Below, piece after piece: positions 19,276 through 31,739 of a DNA stretch of 64,000 nucleotides; the stretch's first letter is position 1, and the number at the start of each line of letters is the position of its first letter. The DNA is from Lepidodermella squamata (Eukaryota > Gastrotricha). Location: positions 682,001 through 746,000 of the forward strand of contig JBLDXI010000025.1 of NCBI GenBank assembly GCA_047495785.1, in the 5' to 3' direction. Both the position numbers and the translations under genes were made by a program. The notes beneath the pieces were generated by a model. That model made no database searches. It worked only from the letters and a program-made list of their open reading frames with translations, and was not told the origin of the DNA.

Positions 19276-22225
19276 TTATTTATTAGATGGCTGGGTGCTT
19301 GAGCTAGCATTGCCCACGCATGCCGCCGAGTCCAGCTTTTCAACCTTAGCAGTGAGGGGTAGCAACAAAACCAAGCTCATTAGCGCAGAATAGACGAGTT
19401 CGATGAAAGCCAACACTGCGTTTAGCACGCACGGCTTGTTTGACGAAGCGACCAAAACAAGCACGACCACCCCGGCAGCGAGCATCGTTAGCGCGTTCAC
19501 TGCAGCTGCTCTGATTAGCTTGCAGCTGAGCGCAAATTCATTAGGCATAACACGCCGCCGGAGATCAACTGAGAACAAATTTGCGAGTGAGATCAACCCG
19601 AAATTATAGGCGAGAACAGCGCCTAGCCAGTAGGTCAGATTCCCAGAGCTGCAGGACATAACATCTAGCTCGAAATAAGTATCAGCAGCTTCATCGAAAG
19701 CGATTGGATTTCTGAAGAGTACAAGCTGCATCGGTTCTTTGATGATCCAGAGAAGCATGCCGATGACATTGATAGCCAGAGCCACACTCATTGACTGAGA
19801 CATTTGCAGCTCGTTGCGATACCTATCACTGTACAAAGTGGAAACGCGACTTTGAATGATAATACCCTGTGTTTCGTATGATTGCGAACTCGGTCGAACC
19901 CGGTAAGATCGCTTCCACCTAGCAAGGTGGTTGATGTAGCGAATAGCCCTGTTATTCACTCGATATGTCCTCACACGGACGAACTTGCTGTAGACCAACA
20001 TTTGACTGAAAAGCAGGCTGTGAAACATGCTCAAGCTTATTGATATCAAAACTATCCTCCATCTGCATTCCATCGCCGGGGCGTAATCGTGACCAATGAT
20101 TAGGAATATAGCAGATACGTTCAAACCGATGCAGGCAACGAAAACAAAGTACTTCTTCCACTTGTTGTAGAACGTCTCAGGCTTAGCTCGTGTTGTTGCT
20201 GATAAAAGAAGGGCTTGAATCAAAGTAAGAGACACCGCAAAGCAAGCGACTATTCCTGTCAATATTGTGCCACATTGTCCAATCCTGATTTCGATGTCGG
20301 AAAGATCTCTTGGGGAAAGTCCTGTTTTTGTAGCCCAAATCGGATCAGCGACTAGTTGGTATGCGAATGACCGCTTCTCGTGGTTGTACGGCAGATGTGC
20401 CAGGCGACGAGGTTGCAATTTGTAGGCTTGCATTATCGTTAGGTCTTGGTACATTTCACCACTCTCATCTCGCTTGATTCTGGGATTTCGAAATCCAACT
20501 GCATCAAGCTCTGCCGTAGTCCGATTCGCAACATTGTATATCAGAGCTTTGTATTTCGGATCCTTGAAGTCAGTCAATGAGAGGTTGTAACTTTGCTTGA
20601 GGATAGCCTCGGTTTTGTTCAAGGCTAGCAAAGCCAGCATATGAGCATCATGTTCACCGTGTGGAATACTATCAAAAGTAACTTTGGTTCCGAACAATTT
20701 TTCCTCTGTTGCTATTGCCATTCTATCGTAGTCAGCTAGGCTCATTCCCAGACTTGACGTCCCTGAATTTTCGAAAGAACGGACCGGAATACCTACAACA
20801 AAAAGCGCTGATAGTTGCACGTCGACGATCTCCCTCGTACAACCATCCGATATGTAGGCATCTCGATCCAAGTTCCACGTCAGACAAGCTGGAATAGATG
20901 CGATGAAATGGTACAGCGGTGGCCTTATTCCATTGTGATAAGCTTTGCATAATAGAATCTGGCATTCGTAGGCGCCATAGGGGAAAATTAGGACGATCCT
21001 GACTCTTTGCAGGGGTAAAAGATCATCGTCATCCGTATCACCGAACCAGTAAGACCCAACAGATTCGCTGACTTCGATGTTGTTTGCTGTCAAGATTTTG
21101 TACGTCTCTTGGCTGACATTGGAACGTCACGAAGCCACCATGAGTAGATCATACCAACACGCTTCCATCCACCGAGGCTTCTTATAGCCTCCAAGAATGC
21201 GTATTTGTATGTGCTTACGGATCCCAGGATAGTGTATAGGTTATTGAAGAATACACGTCGCCTCGATTCGATATATGGTCCGGCGCAGGTTTGCGAGGTC
21301 TATTCGCGTGTTTCAAATTATTATTCAAATTCGATAAGAAGAGGAAAGCAAACTCAAGATTTCAAAACAATTTAATAAAATCATAAAACAGTGATGCCAC
21401 ATTTCAGCAAATTAATATTTTTTTGGTAATTACAAATATATCATTTGTAAGTCAAATTCTGAAATATTTGCAAGCGTCAATTGAAACTTGCAACTGGAGC
21501 AAATAATTTCCAATGGTGGTTATTTTGTTCTTCTACACAGGTTCAATACAGGTGGCACTATCGAATGATAATTTTCCAACTTAGTCTTATAAGTCTATAA
21601 TTTTGCATAGTACTTTTGCATATATAGTAGGTGATTAGTTTGGACGACGGCTTTTAACGAATTTACAGATGTCCGTTATTGATCTGCAGATCAATACAGA
21701 TCTGCTAGTCCGTTATTGTCAGTTTTGATTAAAATCTGCGAGTCTCCATTCTTCAACGGCATAATTTTGTTGATATGCATTCAGAGGCATACGATGGCCC
21801 CCATGAAGATCCTATATGTTAATACATTTTAAGAGCTCATTTTAAGAGACCCGCAACATAAATAAGGCAGGGATAATAATAATCCTTACCATAACCATGT
21901 TCATGCCACGATACGTGCCTGCCGACGTGTCGCAATCACCATCAGGTCCCACCAAAACGGGTGACAAGTAGGTTCCCTCCGGCAGTTCCATCTCGAATAG
22001 TTCCCTAGCACGCACGTTGCTCTCGTTTTCGACTACATATTTCATGGCATACGGAACGATTTCATAGTCAGCTAAAATTGTCGATGTGTTATGTGAATAC
22101 TCAGCTAGAACATGAGCGCTTGTTGTGTCCGCAACCGGCCACAGTAGCTTCGGTTTCGCAGCATGGTTAACAGAAATTATTACTGATAGGAGTAGAAGGC
22201 TTGTCATCATTTCCGCGAGACACAA
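19276..22225 (-). pseudogene. GABA-B-like class C receptor G2, frameshifted
   Basis: It has the same two-exon layout as G1: exon 1 at 22225-21890 (112 codons, signal peptide, 'GPDGDCDTSAG') and exon 2 at 21299-19276. Exon 2 is 2024 nt against 2025 in G1. Aligned with G1, one base is missing near 21104 (GTCTCTTGG where G1 has GTCTCTGTGG). The frame therefore breaks in the ligand domain after '...LRDVPM' and meets a stop within a few codons. Downstream, about 605 codons remain open and well conserved, including all seven helices, TM3 'MECRWR' and loop 2 'MSCSSGN'. This suggests a recent pseudogene, an allele or a sequence error. It is almost identical to G1 in its 3' half and 3' flank. Confidence 0.8.
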
Positions 22226-22498
22226 TTCTTAGGTTTCTTCTGAGTAGAACTAACTATTATGCTCGTAATCACAGCTGAGGATTGACCTAGCTAGTTAGTG
22301 TGACTGAACGTGATTTCAGTCGAATATCATGAGAATGCCAGAGACGAGGAGGGGTAGCTTGACAAATTAGCGAGATCGCTAACAGTTCGCATCTTGATTT
22401 CAACTTCTGGCCTAAAAGACGAGTCACCGACAGAGAATCGTAACTTTTTCCGCACATCAGCCAATGTGGGGAAAACGTGGTGAGAGATCGCCCCACAA
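22226..22498 (-). promoter_or_regulatory. 5' flank of G2, first copy of a tandem duplication
   Basis: Similar to the 5' flanks of G1 and G3 (blocks CTAGCTAGTTA and GAACGTGATTTCAGTCGAAT). It is repeated once more about 305 bases further upstream. Confidence 0.4.
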
Positions 22499-22771
22499 GT
22501 AGAAGGCTTGTCATCATTTCCGCGGGACACAATTCTTAGTTTTCTGCTGAGTAGAACTCACTGTTATGCTCGAATCACAGCTGAAGAATAATCTAGCTAG
22601 TTGGCGCGTAGCTGAACGTGATTTAAGTCGAATATCAAGAGAGTGCCCGAGACGAAGGGTAGCTTGACAAATGAACGAGATCGCTAACAGTTCGCATCTT
22701 GATTTCGAAGTCAAAATTAACATGCCACGAGTGCGGCAGGGCGGACTAATGCCGTTTCTAGCCGTCACCAA
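22499..22771 (-). repeat. Second copy of the G2 start and 5' flank
   Basis: A copy of 22190-22400 at a spacing of about 305 bases. It includes the first codons of exon 1 (MCPAEMMTSLLL, 22532 downwards) and then the same flank. The coding part runs into unrelated sequence, so it can only be an orphan first-exon start and promoter. It could act as an alternative upstream promoter of G2. Confidence 0.7.
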
Positions 22772-23112
22772 TGATTTTTCTTGACAATTTACCCGTGATA
22801 TGGCTAAGGGTGTAGGAAAGCGAGGTGTTAGGTGAATACGCCTAGCAAACAGGTAACAAAAAGGGTGAACTTTGGTTCGAGTTTCCCAGTAGAAATGGCT
22901 TCTACTTCAAAAACACCTTCCTTCTTCCCGAATTGTGGCTTTTTTCAGGCACCACAAAACCACTGAAGAAAATCGGCGGTCATTCATTGACTACTTAATG
23001 GTACCTCAATACTTAAGAAGAAACGTTTTTGCCTACGAAACAATATGCATGTTTAGGCCCTGATCATGTTTAAGTATGCGCTCGAATGAGATTCGAACAT
23101 GACCGCAATACA
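22772..23112. other. Intergenic, nothing recognised
   Basis: Spacer without a supported feature. Confidence 0.4.
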
Positions 23113-23243
23113 GTGCTCCCTCGATAAAAGCACTGGGTCGGGAGCCAGACCCGGTTTTTAAACAAGGGAAAGCTATAACGAGGGCTGTAATTGAATGCAG
23201 AAGCTAAAAATAGACCGTTTCTACGTCATAAGACAGTTGCATA
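23113..23243 (+). mobile_element. pogo/Tigger-type element end (left)
   Basis: CAGTGCTCCCTCGATAAAAG directly after TA, followed by GCTATAACGAGGGC, matches the termini of pogo/Tigger elements (CAGTGCTCCCTCG, TA target). A related end, CAGTGCAGAATCGTTATAACG, lies at 24607. The interior is occupied by the Mutator-like foldback. Confidence 0.5.
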
Positions 23244-24277
23244 CATAGAGATGATAGAGTGCTCACTCGAAGTTATAAGGGTGGAACGCTATGGGCACCA
23301 GATGGCAGGGGATTAACTCATTGTCCTGGGGGAAAAAACTGAACTGATTACAATTCGATCTATTGCACTTATCGCTCGATTTCTCGCTTCGATTGCTGGG
23401 GTCGAAACTGGGCGTCGGGTCATTCAAACTTTGAAAGACGGCGAATTTTTTGGTACCAAATTTGGTCCAGAAATCTTTTCAGAACTGGTTGAAAGGTGGC
23501 CGAGAAGTAAAATTGAAAAAATCGCATTTCTCTTCCCAGGTACTTGACACCTGAAAATAAGGTGAAATTGAGGGGTGTTTTGAAGTCATTTTGTTCGCTA
23601 GGTCGAGACGATCATTTTGACACCTGATTTAGATCTGGGGACGCCATATTTCGATCGCTACATATGTTTGAAATCAAAATCCCTTAAAAATCTATTTATT
23701 TGCGTGAACGACGCTGACACGACGATGATTCATCGCCATAAAATCTCTCAAATCCAAAATTTGGCGCAAAACAGCTTTTTCTCAAAATATTACGCATCAA
23801 TGCTTTTGAAATAAATGGCAAATAAATCTATTTTGAAGGTATTTTAATTTCAAAAATTTGTAGCGATCGAAATATGGCGTCCCCAGATCTAAATCAGGTG
23901 TCAAAATGATCGTCTCGACCTGGCGAAGAAAATGGCTTCAAAAAATCCTTCAATTTTACCTTAGTCTCAGGTGTGGACCGCTCCAAACGGTCCGGGTCCA
24001 AAGTGGACGTTGACTTCTCGGTCGCTTTTTGATCACTTCTAAAAAAGCTACCCGGGCAAATTTGGTACCAAAAAATCCGCCATTTTTCAAAGTTTCAATG
24101 ACTCGACGCTCGGCTTCGGCCCCAGCAATCGAAGCGAGAAATCGAGCAATAAGTGCAATCGATCGAATTGTAATCAGTTCAGTTTTTTCCCCCAGGACAA
24201 TGAGTTAATCCCCTGCCATCTGGTGCCCATAGCGTTCCACCCTCTTAGCTGCAAGTGAGCACTCTATCATCTCTATG
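23244..24277. mobile_element. Mutator-like foldback element, 1.03 kb with about 400-bp inverted arms
   Basis: The arms (about 23244-23660 and 23865-24277) are inverted copies, starting CATAGAGATGATAGAGTG and continuing through GGGTGGAACGCTATGGGC. The centre of about 200 bases is unique. The flanks carry the direct repeat GACAGTTGC (23233-23241 and 24278-24286), about 9 bp. Very long TIRs with a 9-bp duplication are characteristic of Mutator-like (MULE) elements. There is no transposase ORF. Confidence 0.7.
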
Positions 24278-24606
24278 GACAGTTGCCATGCCAACGCGCA
24301 GAAAGAGACGGACACGGATTACGTGTCATTACAAATTTCGCTCGCTCAAGGCTGTGAAACAATAACGTAATGCATCACTGGCGGCTCCCGGGAACGTGCG
24401 ATGCATAGTAATCGCCTATATTGTCGGCTTCAACGCTAACAAATTCTCGCAAAAATGTGGGTTTGCTCAACTTGCCAGCTAACAGCTATTTTTATTTCGC
24501 TGTGCGATGCGCTGTTTCGCGGTGTTGCCATCGGTTTCTGATTTTTCTTTTGTGAATCCTAACAAAATAGATTTTTTCATATGTATCACGTTTCTTTCTA
24601 CTTACA

Positions 24607-24940
24607 GTGCAGAATCGTTATAACGAGCTCCTATAATGCCAGCGAAAAATGTTCGCTATAAGCAAGGTCACTTAATTTCACTTAATTTCGGCTCGTAGCT
24701 TCTTATTCCCCGACATATTGCACCCCACCAAGAGGGTAATGCCTTGAGTGCTGCCAGCGTCCATGCGTGAGAATTACGGATTAAGGTGTTACGCTCGCGC
24801 TGTGTAAAATTACTGTTTCATCGACATTGAAAATGTAATGGAGACTTTAACTCTCGTGCTCCGGCGGAAAAGCATCAAACAAGGCCTTAACAGCGCTCTT
24901 ATCAACGACGCTTTCTTCACCGGAAGACTTGATGTTGACC
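24607..24940 (-). pseudogene. pogo/Tigger transposase fragment
   Basis: The minus strand from about 24930 reads 'DKSAVKALFDAFPP', a stop, then 'HYIFNVDET', which corresponds to the first catalytic aspartate block (FN.DET) of pogo/Tigger DDE transposases. The frame then decays. At 24607 lies a Tigger-like terminus after TA. The fragment abuts the 3' end of receptor G3 at 24948. Confidence 0.55.
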
Positions 24941-24947
24941 AAATTTG

Positions 24948-27878
24948 TCAAATTTGACCCGAGTTTGCAGGGCTTGATTCAGCAACTGAATCGAATTTTT
25001 CAGCTTTAACAGTAACAGGTAGCAGCAAAACGAAGCTCATTAGCATGGAATAGACTAGCTCAATGAAGGCTAAAACAGCGTTGAAAACGCACGGTTTGTT
25101 TGAATGCGTTACTAAGACAAGCACGACTACGCCGGCGGCTAGCATCGTCAGCGCATTCACAGCCGCCGCTCGAATTAGCTTGCAACTCAAGGCGAACTCA
25201 TTAGGCATGGTGCGTCGCCTGAGATCGAGTGAGAACATATTCGCTAGTAGAACCAGTCCGAAATTGAACGCAAGAATAGCGCCGAGCCAGTAGTTGAAAT
25301 TGTCAGAATTAGAGTACGTCACATCCAGCTCGAAGTAAGCGTCAGCAGCCTCGTCGAAAGCGATCGGATTCCTGAAGAGTACAAGCTGCATTGGCTCTTT
25401 GATGATCCATAGAAATAGCCCAACCATGTTGATAGCCATAAGAACGCTCAAAGATTGCGTCATTTGAAGCTCGTTTTTATACCTATCACTTTGAAGGGTT
25501 GACACGTGTCTTTGAGGGACAATTCCTTTCGAATCATAAGCTGAATCACTCGGTCGCACCCTTCGAGGAATTGTCCACTTAGCAAGATGGTTAATATAAC
25601 GAATAGCTCGATTGTGGACACGATAGGTCCTCACGCGGATGAATTTGCTGTAGACGAAAATTTGACTGAAAATGAGAGTGTGAAACATGCTCAAGCTTAT
25701 TGAGATCATAACTATTCTCAATCTGCATTCCATTGCTGGAGCGTAATCGTGACCGACAATTAGGAATATAGCAGATACGTTCAAGCCGATGCAGGCGACA
25801 AAAACAAAATACTTCTTCCACTTGCTGTAGAAAATCTCATGTTTAGCTCGAGTTGTTGCTAAGAGAAGAAGGGCCTGAATCAAAGTCAGAGACACCGCAA
25901 AGCAAGCGACTATTCCTGTCAATACCATGCCACATTGTCCAATCCTGACTTCGATGTCTGAAAGATCTCTGGGCGAAAGTCCTGTTTTTGTAGCCCAGAT
26001 CGGATCAGAGATTAGTATATATGCAAATGACCGTTTCTCATGGTTGTACGGCAGATGTGCTAGGCGTCGAGGTTGCAAATTGTAAGCTTGCATTATCGTT
26101 AGGTCTTGGTACATTTCACCACTCTCATCTCGCTTGATTCTGGGATTTCGAAACCCAACTACATCAATCTCTGCAGTGGTCCGATTCGCAACACGGTATA
26201 TCAGAGCCTTGTATTTCGGATCCTTGAAGTCAGCCAAAGAGAGGTTGAAGCTTTGCTTGAGGACAGCCTCGGTTTTGTTCAAGGCTAGTAAAGCCAGCAT
26301 GTTAGCATCATGGCTACCTTGTGGAATATTATCAGAAGTAATTTTGTTTCTGTACAATTTTTCCTCTGCTGCCATCGCCATTCTATCATAGTCAGCTAGG
26401 CTTATTCCCAGACTTGACGTCCCTGAATTTTCTGAAGAACGGAACGGAATGCCTACGACGAAAAGCGCTGATAGTTGGACGTCGACGATTTCCCTCGTAC
26501 AGCCCTTTGATATGCCGACATTCCGATCCAAGTTCCACGTCAGACAAGCTGGAATAGATGCGATGAAATGATACAGTGGAGGCCTTATCCCATTGTGGTA
26601 AGCTTTACAAAGGAGAATCTGGCATTCGTAGGCGCCATACGGGAAAATTAGGACGATCCTGACTCTTTGCAGAGGTAGGAGATCTGCGTCTGTCGTTTCA
26701 CCGAACCAGTAAGACCCAACGGATTCGCTCACTTCGATGTTGTTTGCTGTCAGGATCTTGTACGTCTCCACGGCTAACATAGGAACGTCACGAAGCCACC
26801 ATGAGTAGATCATGCCAACACGCTTCCATCCACCGAGGCTTCTTATAGCCTCCAAGAATGCGTATTTGTATGTGCTGACAGATCCCAGGATAGTGTAAAG
26901 GTTGTTGAAGAATACACGTCGCCTCGATTCGATATACGGCCCTGCGCAGCTCGGCGTGGTCTGTTCGGGTTTTTAAATGATATGATATGATTTTTAAATG
27001 ATATGATCGGGTTTCAAAATCGATAAGATGAAGAAATCAAACTCAAGATTTTAAACAATTCAATTAAATCATATAAGAATTACGCCAAATTTCAGCATTC
27101 AACAATTTTTGATAATTACAAATATATCATTTCGAAGTCAAATTTGGAAATATTTGCAAACATCCATCGAAACTTGCAAGCTGAAGCAAATAATTTCCAA
27201 GGGTGGTTATTTCGTTTTTCAATACAGGTTAATACAGGTGGCACTGTCGAATTATAATTTTCCAACTTAGTCTCATATGTATACAATTTTGCATAGTACT
27301 TTTGCATATTGTAAGGGATTTAGTTCGGATTTTCAAGCTTTATATAGAATTTACAGGTCAAACTGTAATAGTTTGTTATTGCCAGTGTTGATTTAAATCT
27401 GCGATCTGCCATTCTTCAATCTTCAATGGCATAATTTTGTTGATAGGCATTTTGATGGCCCTCATGAAGATCCTAAATTTTAATATATTTTAAGAGCTCA
27501 TGAGATCCACAACATAAAGAAGGCAAGGATAATTATAATCCTTACCATAACCATGTTCATGCCACGATACGTGCCTGCCGACGTGTCGCAATCACCGTCA
27601 GGTCCCACCAAAACGGGTGGCAAGAAGGTTCCCTCCGGCAGTTCCATCTCGAATAGCTCCCTAGCACGCACGTTACTTGAGTTTTCGAATATATATTTCA
27701 TTGGATACGGAACGACGTCATAGTCAGCTAAAATTGTCGATGTGTTTTGTAAATATTCAGCTATAACATAAGCGCTTGTCGTGTCCGCGACGGGCCACAG
27801 TAGCTTCGGCTTCGCAGCATAGTTAATTGAGATTATCACCGCTAGAAGTATAAAACCGTTCATGTTCGTGAGACACAA
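24948..27878 (-). CDS. GABA-B-like class C receptor G3
   Basis: Exon 1 is 27878-27546 (111 codons) and exon 2 is 26960-24948 (671 codons), with a 585-nt intron in the same phase-0 position as in G1; about 781 residues. Signal peptide 'MNGFILLAVIISINYA', ligand domain with 'GPDGDCDTSAG' and 'TTPSCAGPY', 'GGWKRVGMIYSWW', then seven helices with the TM3 Cys in 'MECRLR'. The second class C cysteine is missing: loop 2 reads 'DVTYSNSDNFN' where G1 and G2 have 'DVMSCSSGN'. The frame is intact. It is more divergent from G1 and G2 than those are from each other, and is the likely source of the fragment at 17.1 kb. Confidence 0.87.
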
Positions 27879-28060
27879 TTCTTAGTTTTCTGCTGGGATA
27901 TCTCACGATGCGCGTGAGCACAGATGAGGAATGACCTAGCTAGTTAATGCGTGAGTGAACGTGATTTCAAGTCAAATATTAGCAAGAGATTACGTGAATC
28001 GAGGGGTAGCTTGGCAAATTAATTAGATCACTAGCAGTTCGGAGTATCGCATCTTGCTTT
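27879..28060 (-). promoter_or_regulatory. 5' flank of G3, shared with G1 and G2
   Basis: Carries the blocks CTAGCTAGTTA and GAACGTGATTTCA in the same order and spacing as at G1 and G2. Confidence 0.4.
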
Positions 28061-28666
28061 CAACTACTGAGAATCGGGTGATAATTTCTCATATTGTCTG
28101 ATGTCTGATGCATCCTCAATGACTCCACCCTACAAATTACTCCCAGACTTTTTGATGACATCGTTTTCCGCGTCCAAATTCAGACAGGAATTCAATTATA
28201 TTTTGGAAACAATTAGCAGCGTCCATTTATTCGCTTATCTAAAGTCATAAATGCAGGTGGCTGGTCAGCGCTGTCCTCATTTCAGTTATCATTTACATCA
28301 CAGAATATCAATAATTTAAGCCAGGAATTTGGCTTTTTTGCAGCCACTAGAGACTATTGTCCTCATAATTTGTATATTTTCCCCGGAAATTTAAATTGCC
28401 ACCTATACCAGGTAGACGAGTTGGACCTGGTTTCGGACAAAGGTGGATTACAGTGCCCAATACCTGGGTTGATGATCGCTATATCTTTCTGTTTGCTGTT
28501 TTTGTAGCGGTATGCAGTTTGCAAGGCTTCGTCATCTTGATTGGGGGTCAGACTTTCTTCCTTCGGGCTCCAGAACGGCAAAACACGGAATTAAATGTTA
28601 AATGTCAAGGTCTTAGCTATTAGCTAACTCCCGCTTTTCGCTGAGCCCAAGTTTAATTTGCAAAAT
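28061..28666. other. Intergenic, nothing recognised
   Basis: Spacer between the G3 5' flank and the 3' end of the LamG gene. Short ORFs here lack support. Confidence 0.4.
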
Positions 28667-31600
28667 CTACCATACCAGAAATACCGTTAGGAAAATAGGA
28701 GTTAAAGAGGCTGCAACAAAGTAACAGGCGATTGCAATAATTGGGCGGTGATTCGCTTCCTCATCAACCTCATTAGCGTCGAGCCCCTCTGGGACTTTGG
28801 GCTTTGCTGTTGTCGTAATGTTAACTTCATGATACTCTGTCGCGTTGTTAACTGATTTGGGCTCCCACTTAATCGGTGTCGAAATTGCTGAGTTGATCAA
28901 TGAGAATCTTGATATCGAATCACCTGGACCCATAGCTCCAATGGCCAACATTATACCTGAAACATACTTAAAACGAAAGCCTCTTAAATTCTGCTCATAA
29001 CTCACCAACTGAGAAATTGTAATTCGATTCTTGATGAATCAGCATTCCTTTGTCATCGATTACAGCTAAGCGCATTTCAGCTTGATAGGCGACCGTCATC
29101 AAGCAAGCCCATCCTAAAGAATTGGTCTCGATTTCAAAATTCTTAATCCCTCCTGAGAAGTGGAGTGACCCATTAGCGGAATAGTTTAGCCCGAAATAAG
29201 AATCCGAATAGCCTGAAATTTCATTTGACAGACTAAAAATCAGACCGGAACTATTCCCTGCTAATCTAAAGCAGCAAGCTATCGTGAAATTATCCGATAT
29301 ATCGCCGTCATCCAATTGATACACGACCATGTGTTCCATCTGATATCCTGGAGTTTTAGGCTGGGTGTTGGAATAAGAACTCCTGCGTAGTCCGTCAGCA
29401 CCCAATATTTCCAGATCCAGTCTTGCGAATCTGGAAATACGATACGGCAGCAAGTACCTGGATATCATCGCCAAGCCTGAGTACTCATCAAACGCAACGG
29501 ACCATCGTGAATCCCCCGATGAAGAGTTTGCAGATTTTGAAGAAAAATCGTTGTATTGCTCACACGGGGCTTTGTGTTCGCAATAGCAAGCCATTTTCGC
29601 AATTACTTCAGGCTCCAAGGTTGAGTTTTCGTAAACTAGGCAAGATATCAAATCCCCGGAATCTATCGGTCCGATAATAAGCTCCACTTGAATTGGATAA
29701 TAACTGATTGGAAAATCAATCTCCTCCATCACATCCCCTGACTTTCTATGAAAGAAAAGAGTGCCAGTCTCTGAATCATATGTTAATGCAATCAGAGTCC
29801 AAGTTCTAACTTGGAATGTCTCATTCAGTGAATGATTACCCAGCTTGATCGTCTCGCCTGCCCATGACGCCGTGAGAATAGAATGCTGGTCATCTTTCAG
29901 CTGAAACATTGTACTCTCGGATTCCAGGGAACTTTTAAGATAGTAAAATGTGACTGAAAATCCTTTTGTGAACGCAGGCAGCTTCCTGTATTCCACCAGC
30001 TTTGATCTTGCCTCGACTGTGTAACTCGTGCTCAGGCTTCCAAATGGTCCTCTTTTGTTCCAAGCCAGTTGGGCTGATTTCGAGATGATATATGGCTCAT
30101 AACCATTGTTTGAAACATCTGACAATTCAGAGTTTGCATCAAACGGAAAGTAAGCGCCAAAACCGTTCATTCTCGAGTACAAGTTATCAGAACATATTTT
30201 CGGCATTTTCCACGTTGAAAATCCCGGGCAAACACACTGCATCTTCTTCATTTCAAATGCTGTCAATGGCCTGCCGAACAAACCGAAGCATCTTATGCCG
30301 ACACTCTTTTGGTCTGGGCCGATGTTTAGAATTTCCGCGCTTTTAGAAAGCAATCGCATTCGGACGTTGTTAACTTCGCTTTGAAGTCCTCTTTTGGTGA
30401 AAATTTCCAGTTTTTCACCATCCTCGATGCCATGGTAATTGAATCCAATGAAATTCCAGCCTTTATCAAGTTGCTTCGCATCCAGGTAAAACATTGTACT
30501 GTTCATGACAGTGATCTGAAATATTGTCGATCCAAATGAGGTTGAGACAACGAAATTCTTTCCCCATTGAAAGAGCCGAATAGGCCGACCGAGCCAGGTA
30601 TCCCGGTGGAAGTGGAAAGTTATGGAGAATGAACCGGGAATTTCGAGAATCCGACTTTGATACTGTACCACCCAATGGTCTTCTTTGATTGGCTGGAAAA
30701 ATGGGACAACATGTCCAGTCGAATTGAAGTAGTCTGCGTTCACTTGGATTGGCGATAATCCAGTAGTCATTTCATCGTTTCCCGAGTGGAAATCTAGTGG
30801 GAACCATGCAATGAGCCCATCTGGGCCAATGAATTGCTTCTTTCTTAAAATTTGATCCCTTGGACATTTTCCTCGGGTTTTGCACGTGCAAGGGAATCGG
30901 GATAGTTCAGCCTGGGTGTAGGTGATCTCAGTGTCGTAAGTTCCAAATGCCAATAAACAAGCTATTCGATCCGTTGGCTGCAACGCACCGATGGCGAATG
31001 ATATTTGCATCCTAGGGTTGGGTTCCTCTGTTACGTAACGGCCGATCAATGTAGCAGATGTTCCTGAGTAGACCTCGCCGGTTCGATTCCCATCCCAGGT
31101 TACCCCGATGAAAATCCAATCATCGGTATTTCTGTCGATGAACTTGAACGAATGAGACCGACTGATGCCCCTTTCGTTAAGCGAAATTGCGATAACTTCA
31201 TCGGATGTTACGTTAAGAGCAACGTTGGGGCCATCTCGCTTGCCCATGCGAAATAAGGTAGAGGTGAGGTTATAACCTAACAATAAGAGGAAAAGTGAAA
31301 TGATAGGAAGGGTGGAATATGTTTGTTATCCCTTACCTTGAGATTCGCCTGTTCTCCTGAAATAGCAACTCATAGCCGACTTGCTGTAGCCTTCGACACT
31401 GAAAGAGGTGGCATATTGAATCAGGAATTCGCGAGGATTCGAAATAGCGTATGATGTGTTAACGAAGTGAAATGGTCCAGGTTCTGAGTCGACTAATTTC
31501 CGGTGAGCTGATTTGCGATTTTTGCCAAGAAATGCCCATTTTTCAAAGTCTTCCACGTCAGATTCCGCATCCATGGGGGCATACATTTGCAGGGTTGATT

Positions 31601-31739
31601 GGAAGGGCCCGGCAAATTTCGATTCTCGAAAAGGTAGCGAGAAAGCTGATAAACAAAAATGGTAAACGAAATTAACCAATTACTAATTATAACGAGTTCA
31701 CTCACCAAAACAGCTTAGCAAATATAACAACCGCAGCAT
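28667..31739 (-). CDS. Membrane-anchored protein with four LamG-like repeats
   Basis: Four exons: 31739-31706, 31645-31337, 31276-29006 and 28956-28667, with introns of 49-60 nt, all in frame; about 967 residues. A signal peptide (MLRLLYLLSCF) is split by the first intron. The ectodomain has four units of about 200 residues. Each has the concanavalin/LamG pattern: 'LIAWFPLDF'-like opening, 'SITFHFHR', 'GWNFIGFNYHG', 'LNIGPD', and a closing cysteine cluster such as 'FPCTC', 'MQCVC' or 'MACYC'. There are many N-glycosylation sites. The last unit is followed by an acidic linker and a C-terminal helix 'IIAIACYFVAASLTPIF', with only a few residues after it. It is probably a type I adhesion or receptor protein at the cell surface. 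The partner is unknown. Confidence 0.8.

Noticed and set aside
28396-28623. 75-codon + strand ORF near the LamG gene
   Set aside because: No signal or domain and no relative in the window.
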